NCBI RefSeq assembly: GCF_019402665.1
Contig: NZ_VSST01000019.1
Span: 248,001-312,000 of the forward strand
Source of the DNA: Bradyrhizobium canariense
GTDB taxonomy: Bacteria; Pseudomonadota; Alphaproteobacteria; Rhizobiales; Xanthobacteraceae
DNA: 64,000 nt
Reading direction: 5' to 3'
Below, in pieces: positions 18,558 to 29,281 of this stretch (positions within the stretch are counted from its first letter, which is position 1; every line of letters begins with the position of its first letter). A model generated the notes under the pieces. It was given only the letters and a program-made list of their open reading frames with translations, had not been told where the DNA came from and ran no database searches. Both the position numbers and the translations under genes were made by a program.

Positions 18558-18616
18558 GCCATCTTAAACCTGCTCCGCGACTGTGCTGCGGTATTGCGAT
18601 CCCACCTCGGTGCAGC

Positions 18617-19600
18617 ATGGTCGACACGGACGCCCGGACCGCCTGGCAGCTCTTCCACCTGAACTGGCTTCCCATCGCAGCCATGGGCAGCCTGCTGGCG
18701 CTGGGCCTCCCCTTCACTGGCCTGAGCCTCGAACCGGTCGCCTACGGCGTGACGCTGGCAGTCGCTGCACTCCTGCTCGCGCTGGCCTATGGCCACCGCA
18801 TCCTCAAAGGCGAGCTTGCCGACCCGAAGTTGCTGTTTTCGCTCGGAACGATCGGACAGATCATTCTCACTTGCGCCATCGTCGGACCGCTCAGCTATGT
18901 CGCGGCCAAGCTGAACTGGCCACTGCAGGACCAAGCACTGCTTGCGATCGACCGTGCACTCGGCCTCGATCCCGAACCGATCGCGCGATACGTCAACGAC
19001 CATCCCTGGCTCGCGGACAGCCTGGCTCGCGGATACGGGCTGATCAAATTGCCGCTGCTCGGCATTCCCGTCGTGCTGGCACTGACGGCGCGCTATATGC
19101 GGCTGCAATTGTTCATGCTCGCGATGAGCCTCGCGCTCGCGGTCACCATCGCGATCTCCGCCATCGTGCCCGCGATCGGCACCTATTGGGGGCTGCAGCT
19201 GTCCGCCGCGCATTTTCCCGAAATCAACACCGCGGTCTATGCCGGGCAGTTGCGCGACATCCTCGCGCTTCGCGACGGTAGCCTGCACGAGCTCCGGTTG
19301 TTCTTTCTCGCCGGCATCGTCTCGTTTCCGAGCTTCCACGCCGCATCCGCCGTGCTCTACATGTGGGCGCTGTGGCCGGTGCGCGGCCTCGGCGGCATCG
19401 CGGCCGCGCTGAATCTGCTGATGATCGCGGCGACACCAGTGATCGGCGCGCACTACATCATCGACGTCGCCGGCGGAATCGCAGTCGCCGCAGCGTCGAT
19501 CTGGGCGGCGAAATTCTATCTCGAATGGCACGGCCGCGCGCGGCAAACGTCTGCCGCGCCTGCGCCGTCGGCGGTCTGGCAGCCCGGCCTCGCGGAATGA
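18617..19600 (+). CDS. PAP2 family membrane phosphatase / inositolphosphotransferase-like protein
   Basis: A 327-aa protein with about seven membrane helices. Near the C-terminus are the two conserved active-site segments of the PAP2 superfamily: SFPSFHAASA (His nucleophile region) and GAHYIIDVAGG (second catalytic His with Asp). The segment spacing and long N-terminal membrane region resemble the Aur1/Ipt1-like PAP2 branch, which acts on lipid phosphates or transfers phospho-groups between lipids. Substrate unknown. Divergent from a TetR gene that may control it. A run of small residues ends the protein. Confidence 0.85.
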   Translation: MVDTDARTAWQLFHLNWLPIAAMGSLLALGLPFTGLSLEPVAYGVTLAVAALLLALAYGHRILKGELADPKLLFSLGTIGQIILTCAIVGPLSYVAAKLNWPLQDQALLAIDRALGLDPEPIARYVNDHPWLADSLARGYGLIKLPLLGIPVVLALTARYMRLQLFMLAMSLALAVTIAISAIVPAIGTYWGLQLSAAHFPEINTAVYAGQLRDILALRDGSLHELRLFFLAGIVSFPSFHAASAVLYMWALWPVRGLGGIAAALNLLMIAATPVIGAHYIIDVAGGIAVAAASIWAAKFYLEWHGRARQTSAAPAPSAVWQPGLAE

Positions 19601-19780
19601 CGGGCGGCAAGTTACCTAGGGGGCCGCGCGTAGCGCTGTGCCCATCAGCAACTTTCAATGTTCGATGTTCTCGACAGCGGGAACGTTTCCGCCTGCGCTC
19701 TTGGAGCTGAGGCGGACGTTTTGCTGTCCTACAAGCTTGCTACAGCTTCACGATGTCCCAGATCCGGAAATCGTCGACCA
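19601..19780. other. Intergenic stretch between PAP2 and flp genes
   Basis: Less GC-rich than its surroundings. I find no gene, no hairpin followed by a T-run for the PAP2 transcript, and no clear motif. Confidence 0.4.
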
Positions 19781-19812
19781 AAAGAAAAAGAGCCCCGTCA
19801 ACGACGGAGCTC
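19781..19812 (-). terminator. Rho-independent terminator after flp
   Basis: On the minus strand GAGCTCCGTC pairs with GACGGGGCTC (19790-19812, one G-U pair, 3-nt loop) and is followed by a T-rich run (A-rich 19781-19789 on the plus strand). It lies 24 bp after the flp stop. Confidence 0.85.
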
Positions 19813-19836
19813 TCTCAGTTCGCGATGAGTCCAGCC

Positions 19837-20001
19837 TTACTTGAGGCTGCTCGAGATCGAGGTGAACTTGGCGTTCAATGTGGTGCCCAGGCTGTTGATG
19901 ACAGTGATGATCGCCAGCGCGATGCCGGCGGCGATCAGACCGTATTCAATGGCGGTGGCGCCGGATTCATCTTTCGCGAAACGCGCAACGAGGTTCTTCA
20001 T
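19837..20001 (-). CDS. flp: Flp family type IVb pilin
   Basis: A 54-aa pilin precursor. The short leader MKNLVARFAKDESG ends at the prepilin peptidase site, followed by ATAIEYGLIAAGIALAIITVINSLG, the typical Flp N-terminus with the conserved Glu-Tyr pair at +4/+5 and a single hydrophobic helix. Such pilins form Tad (tight adherence) pili after cleavage by a prepilin peptidase; no tad/cpa genes lie in this window. A GGAG site precedes the ATG at 20001, so the longer frame from 20073 is not used. It has its own terminator. It is divergent from two glycosyltransferase-like membrane proteins. Confidence 0.92.
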   Translation of the reverse strand: MKNLVARFAKDESGATAIEYGLIAAGIALAIITVINSLGTTLNAKFTSISSSLK

Positions 20002-20299
20002 AAAGAGCTCCAAATGAGTACACGAGGCTACAACTGATCTGGTCTTTTTGGCTTCCCAGCGCCGCTTGACCATGGAACCAAACGTAGTGGCAAAGAATTG
20101 CGCCGCAGTTAATTCGACTGCGGAAACACAGAGCGGTTTGCGTGTATTCGCCGATGGTAAACCGAAATCTAAAACGATCCGTTAAATTGTCGAGACATCA
20201 AGCCGGCCCGGCACCGCCGGTTTACCCGGAATTATGACCGCCATGGTCCAATGTCGATCGCTCGGCACAACGACAAAAACACCAGGACGACGAGGCGGC

Positions 20300-21814
20300 A
20301 TGTCCCTTTCCTTTGCCAACAGCATCACGGTGCAGAGTCGTGCGCGAGCGCTGGTGCCGCTATGCGTCGGTGCGGGCGCCTATCTCTTCTTCCTGTATGT
20401 CGGCGACACGCTGCTTCAGGACTCCGACTCGCTCTGGCAGATCAAGATCGGGCAATGGATCCTCGATCACCACGCGCTTCCCTACACCGACTTCTATTCC
20501 TTCACGCGGCCGGGGGCGCCCTGGGTTTCGACTTCGTGGTTGTCGCAGGTGCTGTTCGCTCTCTCCTACGCGCAATGGGATTGGGCCGGCCCGGTGATCC
20601 TCACCGCACTTGCTGTCGCATTGTCGGCGGCGATCCTGGTCGGTCTGCTCGAGGCCCATCTGGAAATTCCGCGCGCGGTCCTGTTCGCGATGTTCGCGCT
20701 GTTGCTATCGCTGCACCATATTCTGGCGCGGCCGCACATGCTGGCGCTGCCCGTGATGATCGCGTGGGTCGGCGTGTTGATGGCCGCAGCCGACCGCAAG
20801 GGCGCCCCGTCATGGTACTGGCTGCCGCTGATGTCGCTGTGGTCGAACCTGCATGGCGGCTTCGTGCTGGGCCTGGCGCTGATCGGCCCGATGTCGTTTG
20901 TGGCGCTCTGGGGCATGGAGTCCAGCAAGCAGGTCCGGCTGCTGTCGCGCTGGTTCCTGTTCGGTGTTGCGGCACTCGCCGCAAGCTGCGTCACGCCCTA
21001 TGGCTGGCGCACATTGCTCGGCGCGATCAACATCCTCAATCTCGGCGAGTTGCTGACGGTCATCTCCGAATGGTCGCCCGCGAGCTTCGCATCCTTCAAC
21101 GCATTCGAAGGCGCGCTGTTCGGCCTGATTGCGATCGGGCTGTATCGCGGCCTGACGCTCTCGCCGCCGCGTATTCTTCTGATCCTGCTTCTGACCTGGA
21201 TGGCGCTCACCCACGTCAGGAGCATCGAGGCCTTTGCCTTCCTGGTACCGCTGGTGCTGGCCAAGCCCCTCGGCGAACGGACTGCGCTGCTACAGCCTGG
21301 CACGCAGGGCGGCGAGAGTTGGGCCGCCCGCTACGTCACCGCAACCGGTGCGCTGATGATCGTGACCGCCGGCTGGACCTCGACCTCACTTTACATGGCG
21401 CATCACCGCTTCACCTTCACGATGGATCAGACACCGGTCGCTGCCGTCGATCTGCTCGAGGAACGCCAGGCGCAGCGCATCTTCAACGCCTACCAGTTCG
21501 GCGGCTATCTGATCTCGCGCGACATCCCTGTCTTCATCGACGGCCGCGCCGAGCTCTACGGCGAAACCTTCGCCATGGACGTCTTCAAGGCCGTGGAGCT
21601 CAAGAAGCTCGACACCCTGACGCGGCTCCTCGACGCGTACAAGATCGACGCCACGCTCATGGTCGCGGACGCGCCGGCCGCCCAGGTGCTGGACCACATC
21701 AAGGGCTGGAAGCGGCTCTACGCCGACAACATCGCCGTGATCCACGTGCGAACCGGCGGCACAGAGGCCGGCGCGACGCCGGAAGCGGAGTCCTCGAGGG
21801 AAGCCGTCAAGTGA
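20300..21814 (+). CDS. Multi-pass membrane protein, GT-C glycosyltransferase-like
   Basis: About 504 aa with roughly ten membrane helices. An early segment DTLLQDSDSLWQIKIGQWIL and later DFYSFTRPGAPWVSTSWLSQ resemble the acidic loop region of GT-C enzymes that use polyprenyl-phosphate sugars. The C-terminal soluble part contains IFNAYQFGGYLISRDIPVFIDGRAELYG, a motif seen in uncharacterised bacterial membrane proteins of this type. The start at 20300 follows GAGGCGG; 20234 is also in frame. It overlaps the next gene by 4 bp (GTGA), a sign of translational coupling. A sugar transfer function is likely but the acceptor is unknown. Confidence 0.7.
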   Translation: MSLSFANSITVQSRARALVPLCVGAGAYLFFLYVGDTLLQDSDSLWQIKIGQWILDHHALPYTDFYSFTRPGAPWVSTSWLSQVLFALSYAQWDWAGPVILTALAVALSAAILVGLLEAHLEIPRAVLFAMFALLLSLHHILARPHMLALPVMIAWVGVLMAAADRKGAPSWYWLPLMSLWSNLHGGFVLGLALIGPMSFVALWGMESSKQVRLLSRWFLFGVAALAASCVTPYGWRTLLGAINILNLGELLTVISEWSPASFASFNAFEGALFGLIAIGLYRGLTLSPPRILLILLLTWMALTHVRSIEAFAFLVPLVLAKPLGERTALLQPGTQGGESWAARYVTATGALMIVTAGWTSTSLYMAHHRFTFTMDQTPVAAVDLLEERQAQRIFNAYQFGGYLISRDIPVFIDGRAELYGETFAMDVFKAVELKKLDTLTRLLDAYKIDATLMVADAPAAQVLDHIKGWKRLYADNIAVIHVRTGGTEAGATPEAESSREAVK

Positions 21815-23061
21815 GCGCGTCCGCTCAACAGCAGATATCCGGTCCATCGCGCCGCTGGATCGGAATTCCCCTCGTGATGTTGCCAGCGTTTTCGATCGCA
21901 ACGCTCTTCGGCTGGGGCGTCCTGATCTCCACCTTCACCCATCCCGGCTGGATCGGGCTGAACCACGTCGCTCCCGGCACGGACTGGATGGTGTTTTACG
22001 GCGCCATCAGATCGTTGCTCGCCGGCAATCTTGCGCTGGTCATCGATGGTGACGCGTTCACGGCCTATCTCAACCAGTCGTTCGCATCATGGCTCTCGGT
22101 CCCTCTGGAGTTCCGTCCATGGTTCTATCCGCCCGGCTTCCTCGTTCTGCTGCTGCCATTCGCGCCGCTTGGCTTCATCGGCTCCTATGTCGCATTCCAG
22201 GCCGCGACCGCAGGCTTCCTGGGCTGGGCGCTTCGCAACCGGGCCGATCAGCCGCAACTGACGCCCTACATCATCGCGGCCGTGCTGGTCTCGCCATCGG
22301 CATCTCTCAACCTGGCCGATGGACAATGCGCTTTTCTCGTTGCCGCGCTGCTGGTCACGGGCATCAGGCTGCTCGGACCGCGACCGCTCCTGGCCGGGGC
22401 AATTCTCGGGCTGCTGAGTTTCAAGCCGCAATTCTTTCTGCTCGTCCCGCTCGCGCTGGTGGGGTCGCGCCGTTATGGCAGCCTGTGCGCTGCTGCATGC
22501 TCGGCATTCGCATTGGCGGCTGCAAGTGCCGTGATTTTTGGCGTCGAATTGTGGCTTTGGTGGATACCGCAGGCATACAACAATCTGATCAACCCCGACG
22601 CGAAATGGCTCGCCTATGGCCGCATCTGGGGTCACAGCGTGTGGGCCTGCGCAATGCTGCTGGGCCTGCCGGAGCGGCTGGCCTCCATCCTTCAGCTGGC
22701 CGCGATCCTTTCGAGCGCGGCGGCGACGTTCGCGGCCTTTCGCTCCTCGCTCAGCACCAACAACAAGCTGATCGTACTGCTTGCGGCAACCGTGCTGGCG
22801 GCCCCGCATTCGGGCCCTTATGACGCGACGCTGCTGACGGTCGCCGTCGTGCTGTGGCTTGCCGCATCGATCGATGCTCCACGCTTTCGCGACTGGCTGA
22901 TCGGGCTCGGCATCTGGATGGTGCCGTTGCTCAGCCCGGCGGTGTATATTCCGGCGGGACGACTATCGCCGCTCCTCATCGTCGCTCTCATTGGCGTCGT
23001 CTTCGGCGCGTTGCGCGGTCCGGCAGGGTCTGGCGAGCCGGCAATGTCGCCGCATTCCTGA
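21811..23061 (+). CDS. DUF2029 / glycosyltransferase family 87 membrane protein
   Basis: A 416-aa membrane protein that starts with GTG at 21811, overlapping the preceding stop codon. The early loop TDWMVFYGAIRSLLAGN carries the Asp typical of GT87 mannosyltransferase-like enzymes, followed by FRPWFYPPGFLVLLLPFA and about nine further helices, including LLSFKPQFFLLVPLAL. GT87 enzymes use polyprenyl-phosphate sugars on the periplasmic side of the inner membrane. The same frame stays open back to 20251, but that upstream part is antiparallel noise in the preceding gene. Paired with the gene before it. Confidence 0.8.
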   Translation: MSASAQQQISGPSRRWIGIPLVMLPAFSIATLFGWGVLISTFTHPGWIGLNHVAPGTDWMVFYGAIRSLLAGNLALVIDGDAFTAYLNQSFASWLSVPLEFRPWFYPPGFLVLLLPFAPLGFIGSYVAFQAATAGFLGWALRNRADQPQLTPYIIAAVLVSPSASLNLADGQCAFLVAALLVTGIRLLGPRPLLAGAILGLLSFKPQFFLLVPLALVGSRRYGSLCAAACSAFALAAASAVIFGVELWLWWIPQAYNNLINPDAKWLAYGRIWGHSVWACAMLLGLPERLASILQLAAILSSAAATFAAFRSSLSTNNKLIVLLAATVLAAPHSGPYDATLLTVAVVLWLAASIDAPRFRDWLIGLGIWMVPLLSPAVYIPAGRLSPLLIVALIGVVFGALRGPAGSGEPAMSPHS

Positions 23062-23212
23062 ATCCAATCTGCGGCTGGCGATGGGGACGCCGAAGTGATG
23101 AGTAGCGGACAGGATATGCATTCGCGGGCAGATCGGACTTATCGGTAGGGAGAGATGATCCCCGTTCTGGACTCGCATCGGCCCGATCAAAAAGCCGATC
23201 CCTCATCAATCA

Positions 23213-24427
23213 TCAATTGCCCGTCTGCAGTTCGCCGAATCTATCCCAGCTCTTGCCGTTGAAGCGCACGAACTGCATCTGGTCGACCGGGACATGGTCG
23301 GTCGTGCCGGTGTTGACCTTGATGCCGGGCAGCAGCATCGGCAATTCGAGATCGCGAATTGCAAAAGCCTGCTTGAGGATGTTCTCGGTCGACAGATCAT
23401 TGCCGCAGGCTTTCAGCACAGCCTCCAGCGCCATCGCACTGTTGTAGGCGTTGACATAATTGGTGTCGTGCTGGTCGGCCTCCGGCAAATATTTGGTCAT
23501 GAACTCGCGCCAGCCCCTGACGCCGGAATCGTCCTTCCAGGCGGGATCGTCGGGGTCCTTCACGTAAGCGGTGGAGAGGATGCCGGTGCCGGCTTCCAGT
23601 CCCGCAGGCTCCATCACCGTCGAAACCCACACCGCAACGTTTGACAGGAACGTCATGGGTCGCCAGCCGATCTCGAAGGATTTGCGGATCGCTTGCGCCG
23701 CGAATTTCGGCGTCGCCGCGATCACGAATACATCGGCGCCCGAGGCCTTGAGCTTCACGATCTGGGAATCGATGGTCGGGTCCTGGATCTCGTAGGTCGC
23801 GCCGGTGACCACTGTATCGTATTTCTCGCCGAGCACGTCCTTCAGCCCGGCGAGATAATCGCGGCCGTAATCGTCGTTCTGCGAGATAACGGCGAACTTC
23901 GCGTTCGGATTCTTCGCCAGCGCGTAACGCGCATAGAGCCGCGCTTCGTAGCGGAACGGCGCCTGCACGCCCATCGTTGCCTGCGGATATTGTGCGACGT
24001 CGGCGAATTTCGAGGCGCCGGAGCCGATGAAGAGCTGCGGCACGTTCTTGGACTGGAGGTATTTCGCGATCGCCGTGTTGTGGGCGGTACCGATCGAGGA
24101 GAAGATCAGCGCGACCTCGTCGCTCTCCACCAGCCTGCGGGTCTGCTCGACTGATTTCGGCGGCGCATAGCTGTCGTCGAACGAGATCAGATTGACCTTG
24201 CGGCCGTTGATGCCGCCCTTCTCGTTCAGCATCTTGAAATAGCCGACCTCGCCCTTGCCGAGCGCCCCGAAGGCCGACACCGGCCCGCTGTAGGGCATGG
24301 TCTGGCCGATCTTGATCTCGGTCGCGGTGACGCCGCGCATTTCGGCGGCGGCGGATGGAGCGGACGGGAATGAGACTATCAGGAACGAAACGGCGCCAAG
24401 CGCGCCCAATGTCCTCGCAAAGCGCAT
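23213..24427 (-). CDS. ABC transporter substrate-binding protein, Leu/Ile/Val (LivK) family
   Basis: A 404-aa periplasmic binding protein. Sec signal peptide at residues ~1-28 (MRFARTLGALGAVSFLIVSF...SAAAE), then the type I periplasmic fold beginning GVTATEIKIGQTMPYSGPVSAFG and running through FGALGKGEVGYFKMLNEKGGINGRKV, typical of amino-acid or amide/aromatic-acid binders of the branched-chain group. A strong GGGGAGGG precedes the start at 24427; an in-frame start at 24484 is disfavoured. No permease or ATPase genes are nearby, so it is an orphan binding protein whose partners lie elsewhere. The ligand cannot be told from sequence. Confidence 0.9.
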   Translation of the reverse strand: MRFARTLGALGAVSFLIVSFPSAPSAAAEMRGVTATEIKIGQTMPYSGPVSAFGALGKGEVGYFKMLNEKGGINGRKVNLISFDDSYAPPKSVEQTRRLVESDEVALIFSSIGTAHNTAIAKYLQSKNVPQLFIGSGASKFADVAQYPQATMGVQAPFRYEARLYARYALAKNPNAKFAVISQNDDYGRDYLAGLKDVLGEKYDTVVTGATYEIQDPTIDSQIVKLKASGADVFVIAATPKFAAQAIRKSFEIGWRPMTFLSNVAVWVSTVMEPAGLEAGTGILSTAYVKDPDDPAWKDDSGVRGWREFMTKYLPEADQHDTNYVNAYNSAMALEAVLKACGNDLSTENILKQAFAIRDLELPMLLPGIKVNTGTTDHVPVDQMQFVRFNGKSWDRFGELQTGN

Positions 24428-24664
24428 CGGCTTGCCCTCCCCTTTGTCTCCGCGGTCGAGCCGCGCCTTAATTGGGAAGAGCATGCCACGACTTCACCGC
24501 AGACTCCAATCGCGATGAGTCGCGGGGTCGGAGAGCGAGTAAAGGTAAGGGTGCCACCAATGGCGGCGCCCATAGATGGTCGGCACTGCGCAAGGGCGGC
24601 TTTGCGCACATACCTGTTCGTCGCGAGATGCTCAGTTGCCCACGTTCGAAAAGCACCACGCAAC

Positions 24665-24693
24665 AAAAAACGCGGCGTTTCCGCCGCGTTTTT
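24665..24693 (-). terminator. Rho-independent terminator after ftsH (bidirectional form)
   Basis: CGCGGCG (24671-24677) and CGCCGCG (24682-24688) form a 7-bp GC stem with a 4-nt loop, flanked by A6 on one side and T5 on the other. For the minus-strand ftsH transcript this is a stem followed by U-run, 23 bp after the stop. Confidence 0.85.
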
Positions 24694-24715
24694 CAATTCA
24701 ATCTGCCGTGCGCGG

Positions 24716-26638
<1,923 letters not shown>

Positions 26639-26741
26639 CGATCTTCCTTCGTGGTCGCGCGGATCGCGGCCTGATCCTCGGGCAGTTACTTTAAGCCGTA
26701 CGAGGAAATCCCAAGGAATCCTCTCGGTTAGACGCATTACA

Positions 26742-26772
26742 ATTTAGGTGCCGCCCCGGTCGCTGCCAAGGG
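26742..26772 (-). promoter_or_regulatory. Possible RpoH-type promoter of ftsH
   Basis: On the minus strand CCCTTGGC, 16 bp, then CCTAAAT, which resembles the alphaproteobacterial heat-shock pattern (CTTG... and CYTAnAT boxes). It would start transcription about 95 bp before ftsH, a gene often under heat-shock control. The -35 match is partial. Confidence 0.35.
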
Positions 26773-26776
26773 AACG

Positions 26777-26799
26777 AGATGGGACTATTTATCCCATCT
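26777..26799. promoter_or_regulatory. 8-bp inverted repeat between tilS and ftsH
   Basis: AGATGGGA and TCCCATCT are perfect arms around a 7-bp AT-rich spacer, just upstream of the possible ftsH promoter. It could be a protein-binding site or an RNA hairpin after tilS; it lacks a U-run. Confidence 0.4.
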
Positions 26800-26906
26800 T
26801 AGAGCGATTCCCGCTGAAATAATGGCGCCCGGACAGGGGTTTTTCCCGCCTGGTTAAGGTGACCTGACGTCGCGCCGCCGAAACGGCTGGTGTCATGGTC
26901 CGCGGC

Positions 26907-27962
26907 TTAGCTCCCCTTGCGCCGCCGCGCCGGCGCCGGCGCGATGTGGATACGCCCCCCGGCAAGGCTGATCAAGGCTCCCGCAAGGGTCTGCTTCACC
27001 ACCGGCCGGCCATTTGCAGCCGTACTTCCCGCCGCCATGGCCTGATCGAGCACGGCCAGGAGAGATTCGACCTTGCCGAGTTCCGCCGGTCCCTCATGCC
27101 CGAACGCGTTGATGGCCCGCAGCAGGATCCGCAGCCGGACCTCCTCCGGCAGGGCGGCAAACACGGGGGCCTCGAAGCTTCGAACGCCGGCCTGCGGCGC
27201 ATCGCCGCGATCCCGCAGACGGAGGAAGCGCTCGGCTCCATCGGTCATCACCTCGACGGCCGCATTGGCGCGCGCCAGCCTTGCGGCGAGCCGAGCCAGG
27301 CTGCGGGCATCACCGCCCTCCGCCGCCAGCTGCGGCAGCAGCGCACGCAGCCGCGGCCGGGTAAAGGCAGCGTCGTGGTTGGTGGGATCGTCGGCAAAGC
27401 CGATCTTCGCCCGCTTCAAGGTCGCGATCAGCTGCGACTTCGGAACGTCGAGCAGTGGACGCGCAAGGACAACGCCGTCGCGCTCGGTGAGACGGGCCAT
27501 CGCCGACAGCCCGGCTAATCCGCTGCCGCGGACAAGACGCATCAACAGGGTCTCGGCCTGGTCGTCACGGGTGTGGGCGGTCAGCACGTGGCTCGCACCG
27601 GCGGCACGCGCGGCCTGCACAAGCAGGCGGTAGCGGGCTTCGCGCGCGGCGGCCGGCAGTCCCGTTTTCGGCTTTGCCCCGCGCCAGCGCAGCGTCCGGT
27701 GCGGCAAGCCAAGCCCGGCCGCGAGATGCTTGACCTCGCGCGCCTCGCGCGCCGCCTCCGGCCGCAAGCCGTGGTCGATGGTGACGACGGTGAGACGCGG
27801 GCCGTGTGCGAGGCTGCGATGCCAGCGCGCCGCAAGCCACATCAGCGCCACCGAGTCGGGCCCGCCGGAGACCGCGAGCAACAGTCCCCGCGCGCCTTTC
27901 AGGTCTGCGAAGAGGAGCTTGGCCTCACGCGCCGAGATCGGTGAATTGTCGTCGTCTGACAT
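26907..27962 (-). CDS. tilS: tRNA(Ile)-lysidine synthase
   Basis: A 351-aa enzyme that converts C34 of tRNA-Ile(CAU) to lysidine so that it reads AUA. The P-loop SGGPDS is at residues 32-37 within LLLAVSGGPDSVALMWLA, followed by the conserved TIDHGLRPEA and HTRDDQAETLLMRL segments of the N-type ATP pyrophosphatase fold. The C-terminal substrate-recognition region is shorter than in E. coli (about 430 aa there). Located 76 bp after cpoB and before ftsH, the order found downstream of tol-pal in many alphaproteobacteria. Confidence 0.94.
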   Translation of the reverse strand: MSDDDNSPISAREAKLLFADLKGARGLLLAVSGGPDSVALMWLAARWHRSLAHGPRLTVVTIDHGLRPEAAREAREVKHLAAGLGLPHRTLRWRGAKPKTGLPAAAREARYRLLVQAARAAGASHVLTAHTRDDQAETLLMRLVRGSGLAGLSAMARLTERDGVVLARPLLDVPKSQLIATLKRAKIGFADDPTNHDAAFTRPRLRALLPQLAAEGGDARSLARLAARLARANAAVEVMTDGAERFLRLRDRGDAPQAGVRSFEAPVFAALPEEVRLRILLRAINAFGHEGPAELGKVESLLAVLDQAMAAGSTAANGRPVVKQTLAGALISLAGGRIHIAPAPARRRKGS

Positions 27963-28038
27963 GACGCTGCAATCGTCCGCGGATGGACCGAATGTTTAGC
28001 GCAGCGCCATCAATCTTGTCAGGATCAATCGCCGCGGG

Positions 28039-29094
28039 TCAGCACTTCACCCGCTTCTGCTCGCGGTCGACCGCGGCTTTGACGCCGGCCGAAGCGCGCG
28101 GATATTTGCGGCCGACTTCGCCGAAGGCGGCGCACGCGGCCTCCTTCTCCTTCAGCGCCGCCAGCGACTGGCCGAGCCGCAGCAGGGCATCCGGCGCCTT
28201 GGCGGATTTGTCGTATTTGGTGGTGACGGCGAGGAAGGCTTCCGCGGAGTCGCGATATTGCTGGCGCTGGAAATAGCTCTCGCCGAGCCAGTATTGCGCG
28301 TCGCCGAGCAGCGGGTCGCTCGGATATTTCTGCGAGAAATTCTTCATGGTCTGCTCGGCCAGCGCATAGTCCTTGCGCTGCATGTAGCCGATGCCGAGAT
28401 CGAATTCGTCGCGCGGCGTTGCCGAGGGCGGCAGGGTCGTCAGCGCCGGGGCGCCTGCCGGCGCGGGAGAGCCGGATGGGGCCGGCGGATAGCCGGGCTG
28501 CGCAGCCTGGGGTGCGGCCGCCTGCGGATAGCGGGGGCCGCTATTGGCGAGATCGAGCGGTTCGCCGGCGCCACGGCCGCCGGGCGCGCCGCTCGGGGCA
28601 CCGGCGGGCATCGGTTGCTGCCCGCCGCCGAGCGCGCGTGGCGCACCCGGCGCATTCGGGCTCTGGTTCGGGTCGAAGGCATCGCCGCGGCGGCGCGTGC
28701 CCGGCGCGCCGGGCGCAGGCTGCTCCTGAACGATCGGCGCCGGAGAGGCGATCTGCGGCTGCTCGTAATTCGGCTGGGCCGCTTGCTGGTGCGGCGGCTG
28801 GCGATAGGCCGGCGCGGCTTGCGCGGGCGGCATGGCCGCGACATTGGGCTGGACCGGCGCCTGGCCGGGTGCAGCTTGCGCGCCGCCCTCGAGCGCTCGC
28901 AGCCGCTCTTCGAGCTGGCGGTTGCGATATTGCAGCTCTTCGTTCTGGCCGGTGAGCTGGCGCAGCTGATTCTCCAGCCGCTCGATCCGCATCTCGGGAT
29001 CTGCATCGTCCGATTGTGCGAGGGCGGGCGAGCACAAAGAGAGCAGCGCGGCGATCGCCACGGTGCCGGTGAAAACCTTAAATCTGGATGACAT
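28039..29094 (-). CDS. cpoB: Tol-Pal system protein CpoB (YbgF)
   Basis: A 351-aa periplasmic protein. Signal peptide at residues ~1-25 (MSSRFKVFTG...PALAQ); a coiled coil ~32-70 (MRIERLENQLRQLTGQNEELQYRNRQLEERLRAL); a long Pro/Ala/Gln-rich linker ~75-220; and C-terminal tetratricopeptide repeats ~230-345. CpoB links Tol-Pal constriction to peptidoglycan synthesis at division. The linker is much longer than in E. coli. The start at 29094 has AGGGC upstream; the longer frame to 29244 is not supported. It follows pal, after a strong intergenic hairpin. Confidence 0.92.
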   Translation of the reverse strand: MSSRFKVFTGTVAIAALLSLCSPALAQSDDADPEMRIERLENQLRQLTGQNEELQYRNRQLEERLRALEGGAQAAPGQAPVQPNVAAMPPAQAAPAYRQPPHQQAAQPNYEQPQIASPAPIVQEQPAPGAPGTRRRGDAFDPNQSPNAPGAPRALGGGQQPMPAGAPSGAPGGRGAGEPLDLANSGPRYPQAAAPQAAQPGYPPAPSGSPAPAGAPALTTLPPSATPRDEFDLGIGYMQRKDYALAEQTMKNFSQKYPSDPLLGDAQYWLGESYFQRQQYRDSAEAFLAVTTKYDKSAKAPDALLRLGQSLAALKEKEAACAAFGEVGRKYPRASAGVKAAVDREQKRVKC

Positions 29095-29219
29095 CTTGCC
29101 CTGACGACGAAAGCGAAATGGCCTGCGACCGAACATTCGACGCGCCACACATTGAAGGGGAGTACGCCAAAACTGTGACTGTAACAAACGGGTTTCCGTC
29201 ACAGATCGCTGAAACGAAA

Positions 29220-29241
29220 CCGGCGCCCGAGAGGGCGCCGG
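29220..29241 (-). terminator. GC-rich hairpin between pal and cpoB
   Basis: CCGGCGCCC and GGGCGCCGG form a perfect 9-bp stem around a 4-nt loop, 41 bp after the pal stop, followed on the minus strand by a modest T-rich run (TTTCGTTTC). Could be a terminator or a partial attenuator that sets the pal:cpoB ratio. Confidence 0.6.
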
Positions 29242-29281
29242 CATAATCGGTTTCTGAAGATGAACGGCGCCTGACCGATCG

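Noticed and set aside
20251..21810. Open frame fusing into the GT87 gene as a 936-residue protein
   Set aside because: The first 520 codons are the +2 frame of the preceding membrane protein and Arg/Pro-rich; the real gene starts at GTG 21811.
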